Made by a program: the position numbers and the translations under genes. A stretch of DNA of 64,000 nt, from positions 1 through 64,000 of the forward strand of contig NW_025778823.1 in the NCBI RefSeq assembly GCF_021130785.1, written 5' to 3'. Source of the stretch: Homalodisca vitripennis. Its lineage: Eukaryota; Arthropoda; Insecta; Hemiptera; Cicadellidae. This document shows positions 45,301 through 57,130 of this stretch, piece by piece. The notes beneath the pieces were generated by a model. The model saw only the letters and a program-made list of their open reading frames with translations. It did not search any database and had not been told where the DNA came from. Within the stretch, counting starts at the first letter, position 1, and each line of letters opens with the position of its first letter.

Positions 45301-45935
45301 TGAGGTACTGGATTACCTGTGGAAGGAGTAGGCCCAGAAGAATGATTAGGATTGGACACTACAAAAGAGGCTTCTATCAGCGAGGCGCTCATCGCAGATG
45401 GGAGTGTTTGATAACGAAATTAAGAGGTGGGGTTAGGTGGACGTGCCATACCTCCCGTCTCAGTTGATCAGTAGTAGCAGTGACTAGTAAAGTCTTTGAA
45501 AGTGCTTAGAGTTATTCTTGCTAATCGTCATCGAAACCTGCGGATGCTTTCAGCAATTTTAATTCTGTAACACTGAAGAATTCTTATATTCTATAACACT
45601 GAAAAGAAGTAATATTAAAAAATCCTAACACTGAAAATGAATAATATTTAAAGTAAAGAACAGAAAATTAGTAACAAAATAAAATTGAATTTTGAAGATA
45701 AATGAAAGTGAAGAATAGCCAGATCATATTATAGTGTGAAAGTTTAGAATTTTGAAAATTGAATAAAAAGACAAGCTGTAAGAACTTTGTACATTTTTTG
45801 AGTGACGAATGTATTGCAAGTTTAAACTTAAAAGTCATCAAGCAGTTTTTTATTTTATCTACCTAAGTGGTCCAGCCGTTCTCAAGATTTGCGCTTAGCA
45901 ACACATTTTGCGATACATTTTTATTTATAAGATAA
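45301..45935. other. Possible 3' tail of a retroelement
   Basis: GTGGTCCAGCCGTTCTCAAG and TTTGCGCTTAGCAACACATT at 45868-45907 resemble the 3' untranslated end of arthropod LINEs or LTR elements. Upstream DNA (45300-45560) is GC-richer and unassigned. Confidence 0.35.
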
Positions 45936-45939
45936 GGAA

Positions 45940-47244
45940 ATTATTACACATGATAATAAATCGACTTACATAAATATCTCACAATGTAACTGTGTTGCCT
46001 ATTGAGACACTCGCTTATTAAATGCGTTTTGGGAAAGATCCAAAAAGCTAAACACAAGTATATTATAAGATAGTATAATATTCAAATTCGTTTAATATGT
46101 TATTGATGCCACCTATACAAGTATAGATAGCATATCGTACTTGTCATTACTATTTAACCCTACTACGACAAATGATATTTACTTGTGGATATACCAAATA
46201 CTAGAATACATTTTGTTCTGTACCACGGTTAGCGGCAAAAATACTTTATTTTTAAATTTGAAGTTAATTTCATGAAACTTGGTAGGCAATAGTTTAAAAT
46301 TATAATACGCAGACTTTTTTATCTAAGTAGTAAACATATCAAATTTAATATTTCCAATAGGGTTAGCGTGATTATTACAAATCTAAAAGTTTGGATTTAA
46401 AATATAAACTCAAATATGATTAGTGAAGCATTAAAGTTTGTACTGTTAGTCATTCGGTACAAGTTGTTTTATTTGATATATTGGTTTTTTTATAAATTCA
46501 AAACTACACTATTATATATTAATTAGCAATAGTATAAAATGTCATTTCTAATAGTTTCCCTATATCTTGTATCTAAACACTATTATTGTAGCATAAATAT
46601 CGTAACTTTTGACATGTAAGTGTCTCAATATAACCTTTTCTAATTATGTTTTATTCACATGTTTTTTCACATTAAAATGTACGTGTTGGGGTAATCAGAT
46701 AACAAGCGTTTTGTTTAGTGTTATTAATAGGTGTGACATCAGCAATATAAAGGACAGGTGAAACGAAAGCAGCAGTTTACGTAAAATATTATTTTATATC
46801 CATGGAAACAACGTAACATTTATAATTTAATGTTTTTAAATATTTCTAAAGTGTTATGTCACTGCATTTTTAAACTTCGTTCAACTCACAGCTAGTCGAG
46901 GAAGTAGCACCAGGAACACGATGTCATGGCCATAAGCAGGACCAGGACTTACAAGGATAAGTTACTTTAATCAATATTAATCATAGATTTACTCACTATT
47001 TTTCGTTACCGCAAGCAGTTTACATCCTAGTTTAGCTAGTATTATTTACAACACAAAAAACCAGAATATTTCATATGTAGTGCTAACAATTACTAATTAA
47101 AATATAGTTAATAAACTTAATTGTTGTGTTTTGTGTAAAAGCTACTAGTGTAGTGTGGTGATTTTTATTGTCCTCTTAGTAACCAAATAGAACAGGGAGA
47201 ATCAGATTACATGATTTGGTACGAGTCAGTCTCTAACATATAGG
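45940..47244 (+). repeat. Cassette C, copy 3, left part
   Basis: GGGGTAATCAGATAACAAGC (46689), CRE-like TGACATCA (46734-46741), TATAAAGG (46746), initiator-like GCAGTTT 28 bases after the TATA start, ATGGAAACAACG (ATG 46802), mini-exon box 46895-46957 before GATAAGTTAC, and CCTCTTAG|TAACC from 47180. Interrupted at 47245 by a Jockey element and resumed at 51488. Confidence 0.75.
46690..46785 (+). promoter_or_regulatory. CRE/TATA promoter-like module of cassette C3
   Basis: Same order as C1: AGATAA, CRE-like TGACATCA (one base from consensus), TATAAAGG, and an initiator-like CAGCAGTTT with the A at 46774. Confidence 0.45.
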
Positions 47245-47369
47245 CAGGCAGCGAGTAGGCCGGGACTCTTGTCCCTTCTGAGGTACCGTCTCTGCTACAA
47301 GCAGAATGGCTACTGGTCATGTGTACGTCTAGCCCCAAGTGGGGCTATTGTTGCGGTCGTGGTGAGTTG

Positions 47370-49715
47370 TTAATTGTGTAATTTAAGTTTCTGTCGCTTT
47401 CGAGTAGTCTGGTTTGTTGAATAGTGAAGTGGTGAGTTAGTTGGTTTTCGTTGTTGTTCTTTATTTTTGGGGGGGTCATCTAGTATGATTTTCAGTTGTG
47501 GGATTTTCCACGGGTGGACGGCTTCTCTGGTTACCCACTCATGGATGTGTTCCCGCGGTGATTCAGCTGCCGCTGCATACATGGCTCTCGCCTGGCCTGT
47601 GATGTATTCATGCAAGCTGGGTAGTCGTGCAGACCGTAGGACAACCGTGTTTCTGACGAACCATGCTGTGTTCGTCAGTTGGCGGAGTGTCCTGTTCTGG
47701 AAGGCTTCTAAATCCTTCCTGGTCGTCTTGGAGGTGTGTGGATACCAGGCTGGAGCCGCGTCACGATGGGGGCGGACTATCGTTTTGTAGAGCAGCAGCT
47801 TCGTGTTGATGGGAAGTCCGGAGTGAGGTCTCAGTAGGGCCGACAGCCGTTGACGGGCGGCCATTCCAAGGCGGATCCTCCCTTTGGCGGCAAGTCCAGT
47901 CGTTAAAGTCCTGTTGAGGACGACTCCCAAGTATTTAATGGACTTGGTCCACCTTAGTTGGTGAATCTTCTCACGCTGGGCCGGATACTGCGGGTGTTTG
48001 GTGAAGCAGGTAGACTCGGTCTTCTGAGTGTTGATCCTGACCTTCCACTTCCTCAGCCAGGGGTCCAGATGTTCCATTTGCCTTCTCATATAGGTACATG
48101 ATTGGCGGATGGTGGCTAACTTACTGTAGAACAGTGCGTCGTCAGCATAAAGGGCGAGAGACATCCTGTGAATGACTGGGATGTCATTCGTGTACCACAG
48201 GTCTAGCACTGGGCCCAGTACAGAACCCTGTGGCACGCCCGCGATGAAGGGCCGAGAGGACGACGCGGCCTGTTCCACTGAGACAGAGATAGTTCTGTCT
48301 GCTAGGAAAGACTGGAGAAGTAGGAACAAACTGCGAGGAAGTGGACTGTGGGCCAACTTGTACAGGAGCCCTTGATGCCAGACGCGGTCGAAGGCCTTGC
48401 TGACATCCAGGGAGACCGGTGTTGACCAGTCCCTGGTTATGGGAGTCAGTGAGGTCTGAGAACACTCTAGTCAGTTGGAGGTTAGTGGAGTGACCCCGAC
48501 GGAAGCCGTATTGCTCTTTGCGGATTTCAATGTGGAAGTCCTCGGGGAAGCGGGCTAGAATGAGTCGCTCTAGGATTTTCGACAAGGAAGGTAAGAGGGA
48601 GATTGGGCGGTAGCTGTCGGGTAGGGTGAGGTTTTTAAGAGGCTTCGGTAGTAGGATAAGCTTTGCCTGGTTCCAGGGTTTGGGAAAGTGTTTGAGTCGG
48701 AGGCAGGAGTTGAAGAGGGAGGTTATCCATTTCACGACCCATTCAGGCAGTCTTCTAAGGGCTGGGGTGCCCAGTCGGTCTGCTCCCGGGGCCTTCTTCG
48801 GGCGAAGTCTAGCGAGGGCGCCGGCAACTTCAGCCTCAGTGATGGTGGGCAGTTCGTCCGGTTCTAGCAAGTCGTCTTGGTCGGTGGCTTCCAGGAAGCC
48901 CTCCACTGTACTAGAATGTTTTGGGTCGTCAATGTCGTGGTTGAGAGAGAACGGAGCCTCCATGGTGTCGGCGAAGACTTCAGCCTTCTCCTCGGCTGTG
49001 TAGACCAGGCCGCTCTGTCCTTGGATGGGACAGACAGTCCTCTTGTCGCCTCTGAGGGTTCGGGCGATCCGCCAGATGGAGCCGTTATCCGTGTTGAGAG
49101 TGTCAACGAACTCCCTCCAGCGGCTCAGTAAAGTGCAAAGTCTAGTATGTCTGGGCGGTGTTGTTGTTGGCCGGGGAAATGAGTGGCTTCCACCGGTGCA
49201 GTCAGGTAGACGTGGGGGCGAATGTCTAGGAAGTTTAATAGTTGGCGGCCAGCGCAGTTGTTGGCAACACAACCCCAGGATGTGTGTTTGGCGTTGAAGT
49301 CGCCGGCCACAACTGCTGGACAGCCCGGTCGGAGAAGTTGGTCGGGCTCGGCGAGGTCGAGCCGTGTACTCGGCGAGCTGAACACGGTGGATAGCTCCAT
49401 CTCTGGTCCTCCGAAGCAGGCCGCGATGGTAGTAAACTCCGTGGACTATCCGAGGCGTGGGACATGTCGGTGAGGGACCCGGCGGTGAACGAGTATTGCT
49501 GTTCCACCAGCCGGGTGGTGGTGTAGGGGGTGGGCTGGTCGGTCTGTTCTGTACACAAAATAATTGGGGATTCTGAATGGTGTCTGCGGTGTGAGGTGAG
49601 TCTCCTGCAGCAAGGCGATATCAGTGTCGAATTCGCCTAGGAACTGCAGAAGCTCGTGCCGCTTCCCTCTGAGGCCGTTGCAGTTCCAGAAGACAATCCT
49701 AGGCGTCCTAACCAT
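47370..49715 (-). pseudogene. Jockey ORF2: endonuclease plus reverse transcriptase, frameshifted
   Basis: Starts at ATG 49715, overlapping the ORF1 stop (CATGGTTAG). EEP: RIVFWNCNGLRGKRHELLQF, LLQETHL, then in other frames VAGDFNAKHTSWGC; the EEP C-terminus and linker are deleted near 49120. RT: RLRPKKAPGADRLGTPALRR, SYRPISLLPSLSKILERLIL, YGFRRGHSTNLQL, a shift at motif A (DVSKAF), then VPQGSVLGPV and LALYADDALFY, followed by IKYLGVVLN. At least three frames are needed. Confidence 0.85.
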
Positions 49716-49815
49716 GGGAGACTGCGTTGTAGAAGTCGGCCTGGGAGGTCAGCATGCCCGCCAGGGATTGTAGCATCTGCAACACCGCAGTTAGCTGGTC
49801 GATAACCTTGAACGT
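49706..49815 (-). pseudogene. Jockey ORF1 C-terminal end
   Basis: The minus strand reads QLTAVLQMLQSLAGML then SQADFYNAVSHG and a stop at 49706-49708. This is the typical short helical tail of Jockey-clade gag, overlapping the ORF2 ATG at 49715. Confidence 0.65.
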
Positions 49816-50640
49816 AGTAATAAATACTCGAATTGCAAAGTTTACTTATAGGTTCAGTTTAATTATGAAAACTTACAAGCACCACTTTTAGATGGTAAAG
49901 GAAATGTATGTAATGCCACGTTGCTGCCATTTAGAATACAAGAACTAAAAACGTATGTATTATAGGTGGGCCTAAAATATCCAATGTTCTATGGAATTAT
50001 GCCTACGATGTTTTACTTTGTAAAACAATAAGATTTCACTTCCCTTCCCAATATGTAGACTCACAACCCGGGTTTCGGCGTCTTGGCACGAGACAATGGC
50101 GCTGTAGTCTAAGAAGGGTTTATTTCTAGTCGGTGGTTACTAGAAGATGAGTAGAAGTTATGAAATTGGTAGCCATCTACTCAAATAATATGTGGCCTGT
50201 GAGCCGTGAGACACGTGGGACACGTAAACTCACCTAAAACAAATTCGCGACGGTATTAGCCATTTAATGATACAAATTACTTATTATAACAACGTGTTCG
50301 CTATAAGGACGACGCCACAACTTTTATCTATCTCAATCAAGCAAATAAAAGATCTTCAAGGGTACGTTACTATACTATTTACAGCTTTACTTTACGTTAT
50401 ATTCATTTTTATATGTTTGGGATCAAAGGGCTAATTTAATAATACGAAAAGATAAATTTTACTTACGGACAAAGCGCGCGAGGTCTGCTAGGTCACATAG
50501 TTGGGCTGCTACAAAGGGTTAGAAGAAAATATTCATACGCGTGCCAATTAGGTAGTTACTCCGCCCAATAATTTAGTTCCGGAACATTGGATAAAAATAA
50601 TATTAAATTGTACTGGCTTACTAGGTTGTGAAATTTACAT
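49816..50640. other. AT-rich insertion inside the Jockey ORF1
   Basis: About 825 bases separate the gag middle from its C-terminus, where the CCHC zinc-knuckle region should be. Composition differs from the LINE. A short GC-richer part holds GGGTTTCGGCGTCTTGGCAC (about 50070). No terminal repeats or coding frame recognised. Confidence 0.4.
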
Positions 50641-51311
50641 TATATGAAATATAATTAACTAATTAAAGGTACAACTTCATCTTTCACGTAAAGCAGTGAT
50701 GAAAGTTTGTATTTGTCCGCGGGGGTATTTGATTTTTCAATTTCCCGGTCACTGTCTGGCTGGAGTGTGACTACCCACAGTCTAGTTTTCACCTCTGCTG
50801 GTTTTTAGTTAAAAAAAATCGCCCACGGCAAAGTTCCTCTCAAACAGAGCATCGGCGATGAGCTCCGGTGTAGTAAATGGCGGTAGGCCTGATATTGTCA
50901 CTTTCATGGGGCGAGTACCAGGTAGGGACCGCGTAAAAAGTTCACTTTATTTTCTAGGAGATATTTCTGAATGGCACGGAAATTGTCAATGGTTGTTGTT
51001 TTAACAATTATTTCGCCTTTTGTACTACGGGTGTGTAAGTCACCTTTCACAAGTTGGTGAATGGCAGCCGCGTGAGTGTACCAACTTGGGGTAAAATCAA
51101 TATAAATAGGGGGAATGTGGGGCAATTGTACGGGTGGAATTTCCATGTCTGAAGCCGAAGAGGTGTTATACATGATGCTGTCAGGCCTAGAAGCCGCGGA
51201 GGAATTGCAAATTTTTGGCCTCATGCGCTTAGGCGGCCATAGCGATGATGGTGAGGGGGGGGAGGGTGGCAGGGCGATTCCCGCCATAATTTTGCCGTTA
51301 AAAATGGCCAA
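50641..51311 (-). pseudogene. Jockey ORF1 (gag-like), N-terminal and middle part
   Basis: The frame 51311-50904 has a proline/serine-rich start, then PPIYIDFTPSWYTHAA and STKGEIIVKTTTIDNFRAIQ, the start of the Jockey nucleocapsid domain. After a shift it continues with KVTISGLPPFTTPELIADAL and RLWVVTLQPDSDREIEKS near 50780-50740. Zinc knuckles are missing because of the adjoining insertion. It would coat the LINE RNA. Confidence 0.7.
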
Positions 51312-51487
51312 AGTTCTTAATTAAGTTAATAAAGTCTAATATCTTAAAAATATAAAAAGTCACAAATAATATAGTCTAAACAGTAACAGAGCACAATCAC
51401 AGTTCACATAAACACTTAAAAATACACACACATTTGAAAATAATGGTCACTCTATAGCACAAAGAAAAACAAGATGACACGAGTTGA

Positions 51488-52125
51488 CTAACATATATAG
51501 GAATTTTTCTCGTAGTTTTATCAAAAATATATATAACTGTTAAAGAGAAACATTTTGTTACTTGTGTTTTCCAGCAATATTTCTAGCATTTGTAGTGAGC
51601 AAGATATTCGTAAAGAGTTTAAATTAGTCAATGCTTTTTATTTAACACATAAAAACAGTAACTCATTTTTGTTTAAACGTTATAATTCAATAATTAAAAA
51701 CTTAGTTCCAAAAAACTTTGAAATTAATATGTTCTGGAAGTTTTAACTCATTCTAATAGTTATAGAAACTCACGCCAGAGCTCTCTTTCACAGTACAAGA
51801 TTTAATAACGGGCCAATTTAAATTATACAGTACTAGGAATGTCTAATTTGATTATATTACTACATTTAAATATTTAAATTCCTCTTTGTAACTGATAATA
51901 ATGAAACTACTGTTTCATGACGAAATAAAACAAATACTTTTGGGGAGTAATGCGTCAGCTAAACACCTAAATCGAAAGGGCACCCTGCTGGTGTGCTGAA
52001 TAACCGTAGCACACATCTTCTTTGGCAATTCGTGTTATACAAAATCATCAGTACATATTTAAATCCAGAATCCAAAAGGCAGTGCTCCGAGTACACCAAA
52101 CCTCTCGAAAACCAAAAACGTGCAC
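51488..52125 (+). repeat. Cassette C, copy 3, right part
   Basis: Continues cassette C3 after the Jockey element: TATATATAACTGTTAAAGAG, TGTGTTTTCCAGCAATATTT, and the CGCCAGAGCTCTCTTTCACA box (51758-51801). It runs into the mariner relic at 52125 with spacing as in copy 2. Confidence 0.75.
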
Positions 52126-52495
52126 ATGAGCAAGTCTCGTATCAAAACAATGCTGTTTGTCTTCAGTGCCGTTTGAGAAATCGTGTATTTTGAGTTTCTA
52201 TCGCTAGGAAAAACTGTCACCGCAGCCTTTTATCTGAAGGTGCTCGAGACTGAAACGCCGGATAACTCGCATTAGGCCTGATATTAATGTCATCTTCAAG
52301 CTCCACCACGGCAATTCCTCCAGCTACACGGCCTTCGTCGTTATCAACTATCCTACCCAGAACAAGACCTCCCTTGGTGTCCCAGGCTCCTTACAGCCAT
52401 GACATAGTGCTTTTTCCTTGTGCTTTTTTGTACCACCGACTGAAGAGAGAGCTGAGAGGAAAGCACTGTGAGTTGGAGCACTGTACATGTTTTAA
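52125..52495 (+). mobile_element. mariner relic, copy 3
   Basis: GAGCAAGTCTCGTATCAAAA starts a decayed transposase middle and end: KSRIKTMLFVF, then TVTAAFYLKVLE, FVVINYPTQNKT and the decayed SPDxxxCDF block. Same cassette position as copies 1 and 2. Confidence 0.8.
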
Positions 52496-52509
52496 ATAAT
52501 ATTTGCATT

Positions 52510-53660
52510 GTGTAGTAATTTTTGAAACCCGAAAGTTCTCTATCAGTGCACTCGTAAGTAACTTTTTTAAGGTTACTTGTAAAAGAAGGATTTTTGATTT
52601 TTGTACCTCAATAAGATAACTTTAGTCCGGATAATCACTAATTTTATGTATTATAGTATTCAAAAAACCGCCATATATACTCCAGTACAATAACTGCATA
52701 CAAAAAAAAAGAGTTGGCGCAAAAAACTTCCTTGCACAACTGTACGCTTGCTGTTAATTTGAATATGTCCCGTTTTACTTCCATATTTTTACGATTACTT
52801 GCCATGAAACTACTCGTTTTGTCTCTTTTATGTAGACTAGGTATTAAATAGAAGGATTTTGATAACCTTCACGAACTCAATGGAATCGTTACCATCACAG
52901 GTATATTAAAAGGTTACACACCAATGCTACAAAAAGTGTCGCCTAAAAGGGTGCGCTGAGGTTTTATGAGTAATTTCCAAGTCCTGCAAATAACTAACTC
53001 TCGGATGATACAGTTAGCTAAAATATAGCCTTAAAAAACTGTAGCTAACTTGATGTTTGAAATATCAGTGGTCATATTGTAGATAACTTTTAAATGCTAT
53101 CACGCTTAGCATTTAAAGTTTAAATATAACAAGCCTCTTCTTTTGAGTTGCTAGAGTCCAGTTCATTGCAATAACTTATCCACCAAAATACCGCCCACCA
53201 CTCGAGGGGCTGGATAAATCTTACCAAATTTGGTCTATTGAATGGTAAGGCACTTCTGGATATCAGGTTTTTGTCAATGTAGGAAATTAATTAAAAACGT
53301 TGGAAACAGACATGGTTTATAGAAATAGGCTTCTTAGGCCTACTTATTTAACGTGTATATCTTCTTAAACGAGAAATTTAGGTAAAATTACAATTGACAT
53401 TAAAAATATAAACAATTTGATACAGAAGTGTTTTTAAACCGTAAATCGTAGGTTTTTAGAAGTCCCATACACGTATCGTCATACTAGCACGTAAAATTAC
53501 AAATTAGCTAACCCATAGTTGTTAAATATTTGGTGACAACAATCGCTAAAAGAAAATTAAACTATTCGGCTTGAATTTACATATTTGTTACTTGTATAAA
53601 AGGGGAAATTATAAACATTTAGTATCACGTGATGTAGCGTATAGATAAAAATTGACATAT
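52510..53660 (+). repeat. Repeat block P, copy 3, with upstream flank
   Basis: Aligns by eye with 30770-32350: TAATTTTTGAAACCCG, CTTTAGTCCGGATAATCA, GTGTCGCCTAAAAGGGTGCG, CTCGAGGGGCTGGATAAATC and AGTCCCATACACGTATCGTC. Confidence 0.7.
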
Positions 53661-53849
53661 TAACGCCATAAAATGCGCGTATGGACATAAAAACTAAATA
53701 AATGTTTGATCATTACGATATAAACATTAAGTTATTTGCACTTTCAAAATAAAAAATGAATGATACGGGCATTTTCATAAATCTATATGCTTCAGAACTG
53801 TAATACAATACCTCTGCATAAAAGGTAGAATAATCTGGTTCAAGTGTTT

Positions 53850-55700
53850 GTATAATATTATTAGTTATAAATACATGAAATATCATTAGAATAATTCTTG
53901 ATTAACATAGAAAACATGAACTTGGAATGAATTGACGGTAGAATTTAAAAGTACAATATTGCAGACTAATAGAATCAAATATGTTGTAAAATATATTTAG
54001 GTTTGGTAGATGTGGCTGTATAAAAAAATTTCATGTCAAAGGTGTTTCTGGGTTGCATTTTGAAACAAACATTTTATAAATAAGTTTATTTATATATTTT
54101 TACCCATACAATGTACGACTTTACAATAACATAAAATAAGTGTGATGCTTCTAGGTGGTGAACGTGGCTTAAGACGCGCCTGCACAAGTCAGGATTAAAA
54201 GAAAATAGGGAAAACAACTGAAACATAACCAAAGTTTAATATATTAAAATTATGTATATCCATAGAAACAACAAGATACAGGAAGTGGTCATTGGTTTTT
54301 CGATAGTACAGATTATTATCAGAATTGTTATATTTGGAACACGTTAGGGAAACTCCTCCAGGATACATTATGGCCAGGATCAGGACCAGAACATACAGAT
54401 GAGTTATTTATATTATTTTTTTTAGTAATCACAGCATCTACTCCTCGATCTCTCACCTAACAAAGCAGTTTATACATCCTAGTTTTAGTGACAGGCTACC
54501 GGAATAGTTAAATGTAGTGACAACGCTAAAGTAAAAATATTCAAATAGGTGTTATTTCGTTAGTTTTTCATGAAGGTTTATTAAGGTTGTCATAACTTTC
54601 TTCTAAAACTGGAAAATTTGTGTTTTAGGCTGTTTATAATCCACTCTGTACCGTAAGAATACCCGGGTAATCGTTTTGTAATTTTATATGTTTATGGATT
54701 ACAACAGAGTGGAATTTGACCTGTTTTACGTAGGTGATATAAAATTGATATAAAATCAAATTTTGTATAGGAGAAGCATCCTTATACTTATATCACACAG
54801 CTCCTAATCTAACATATTTTTATTGACTAAATATTAAAAGCTAAATTAAATTAGTGTGTGCTGGCTGAATAATAATAATAATAATAATATCGATGCTCCA
54901 TTAAATTATGTTAAACTGTTTTAAATTAAATATTAGAAAAACAGTAAAGGGTAGTTTTTAAAAGTAAATTATTCTATAACTTATACCTTTATGAATTAGT
55001 TACTGAATTGTACACCAAAACTCTCTCCTGTCGAGGGTAAAATCACTCACTTTATTATTGGACTCCATTAGGGCTTTTATAAATAAAACATTTAAGCATT
55101 AAATCATTTTAAAATATTCTTTTGCTGACAGTAATATAATACCTGCACCTTCACATCTATTAGCACACGTTAAAGAAATATTACTAGAATGTGCCTGGTA
55201 GACATCTTCTATTGTCTTGGTAGTATGTGTTTACCGACTCAGTTATACCACGTAAAGGGTCAGAGTTTGATTTCCGAATCGGACGCACTATTTACTAACA
55301 ATAGTCTTCATATACATGGATACTAGTTAAGAATGTAAATTTCAATATTCTGAGTCAACCGTTTTTAAAACTAAACAAGTGAAGTATTTGTATAATAATT
55401 ATATTTTCATATTTTGATTAAATTTTAGTGTAACTTCAATAGTATTGTAGATTACTTGATTTGAATATTAAAAATTAAATAACTTAATGAAAGTGGTTTC
55501 TTAATAATAAGAGAGAATGCATTTTTGTTGAGAGACTTTACGTCCTGTGCTGATATGGTTAGGGCCTCTTTAAGCACAAAATCAGGTATATAACAGCTTA
55601 TATTTTAAACTTCTCAAATATATTTATAGTGATACTGAGCAAAATACCTTATCTATACTTGAATATGAAACAAAGTTTATCTTTTAAAATTCAAACAATA
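53850..55700 (+). repeat. Cassette E, copy 2
   Basis: Paralogue of 32840-34650. ATAGAAACAACAAGATACAG (54261), mini-exon box 54347-54398 (GGCCAGGATCAGGACCAGAA) before GATGAGTTAT, CTCTGTACCG box (54649), AAAACTCTCTCCTG box (54998-55038), and an (AAT)n run at 54870-54890. Confidence 0.75.
55214..55290 (+). repeat. tRNA-like / SINE-head segment, copy 2
   Basis: TGTCTTGGTAGTATGTG (A-box-like), then AGAGTTTGATTTCCGAATCG (B-box-like). Paralogue of 34143-34222, with a short extra sequence (CTGGTAGACATCTTCTA) just upstream in this copy. Confidence 0.4.
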
Positions 55701-55759
55701 AAAATATCTATGCCGTAACGTGCGCAGTAAAAATAAAATTATAATTCCTTAACGTACAG

Positions 55760-56955
55760 GAGAGTAATCATTGTCAACTATGCAATAAATATGGAAAATA
55801 AACTAAGCTAGTGTGACTACCCTATTAGTGTTAGGGTAGCGGTTTGAACATTGACAAATTAATGGTTATGAAAATAGTTATATTTTTCATTTTATCAGTC
55901 GTGCACAGGAATTATTAATATCAAACAAATCATAGTAAAATATTTTAAAATTAAATTAGAGGTATTTAATGATTAATTTCACAATAATTTTTCAAATAAT
56001 TAATTGCTTTATATTACGTATCAAAATAGTATTTTTCTTCCTCTAAGGAATTATACAATTGCAGTTTAAATGTACACTGGACAGTGACACAGTCTCTATT
56101 TAGTTATAACGCGATTGTAATTAACAGGATTTATACAATGTGGAATATTATCTTAAACAACAAATAACTTTCGAATATTTTTTGAGCTAACAAAGAACTT
56201 GAGATTTTCGTTTTTAAATCTTGTAAGTGTACAGAAAGAATCAGTTTACTATCATTTGCAACACATGGGCCAAGCTATATACTATTCGTTCACACATATC
56301 TAATAAATAGTGTCAAGAAGAAGTATTTTCATATATTTTGTGAGCTAAAAAAGAACTTGAAGTGCATTTATTTAAATCCTTTCAGTACTCTAATTGCAAA
56401 AAAAGAATCAGTTTACAATTATTTTCAACACATCGTCCAAGCTATATACTATTCATTCATACATATGTGATAAAAAGTGTAAAGATTGATTTAAGGATTA
56501 TTTTCGTATATTTTGTGAGCTAAAAAAGAACTTGAATTTTTCTTTTTAAATCCTTTCAGTACTATAAGTGTACGGAAAGAATCAGTTTACAATCAATTTC
56601 TACACATCGAACAAGCTAGTCAAGTCCAAGTCGCTGTGACTGAGGAGGGGTGGCTATGTATTATCCGTTTATACATAGCTGATAAATAGTGTAAAGATTA
56701 CTTGGAGAATTATTGACTTAAATAGGTCTTAGAGATATCACTCAGGCATTTAATAACAGTGCATTATTGAACATGATTTGTAATAAGCGAATGCTAGTTG
56801 ACTTCTGGAACAACATTCATATCTAAATAACATTTAATTGTTTGCACTCAATAAAATAGTAACAATATTATGCAGTTTGAGTAGAAATATGGTCTGTAAT
56901 AATTGTTGATTTAACCAATTAGATTCTGAAACCATCACCAGAGATCTGAAGTTAA
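55760..56955 (+). repeat. Repeat block Q, copy 3
   Basis: Three acceptor-like boxes at about 56220, 56385 and 56560, spaced 165-175 bases, each followed by GAATCAGTTTAC. The CACCAGAGATCTG box lies at 56921-56955, where a Jockey LINE has inserted. A 40-base insertion splits the third repeat at 56627. Confidence 0.75.
56627..56666 (-). mobile_element. Extremely truncated LINE insertion (about 40 bp)
   Basis: CAAGTCCAAGTCGCTGTGAC plus TGAGGAGGGG interrupts the tandem unit between CAAGCTA and GGCTATGTA, giving a 4-base TAGC/GCTA-type duplication. The same string starts the 3' end of the LINE at 56956 (CAAGTCCAAGGCCAAGTCGC), so only the last ~35-40 bases of that family were copied. Confidence 0.7.
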
Positions 56956-57130
56956 CCAAGTCCAAGGCCAAGTCGCTGTGACTGTGGGGGGAGGGGATCC
57001 TCCCACATCTTTCAAGGCCTCTGCCGGTTAGGCTTTTGCCTTGTGTCTCGAGGGTCAAAACCCTAGTAGCTTTCGCTACCTGTCAGTGGGGTGAAGTGTC
57101 GTGGTGCAGTCGAAGTTGTAGTCGATGTCA

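Larger units (their letters stand above)
47245..51487 (-). mobile_element. Jockey-clade LINE with target-site duplication
   Basis: Flanked by CTAACATATAGG (47233-47244) and CTAACATATATAGG (51488-51501), a near-identical target duplication inside cassette C3. Minus strand: gag-like ORF1 split by an insertion, ORF2 overlapping the ORF1 stop by a few bases, EEP and RT. No poly(A) is seen at the 3' junction. Several frameshifts and deletions make it inactive. GC is well above that of the array. Confidence 0.85.

Noticed and set aside
48626..49297. Several plus-strand open frames opposite the Jockey ORF2
   Set aside because: They lie antisense to a GC-rich RT/endonuclease gene whose motifs read clearly on the minus strand.
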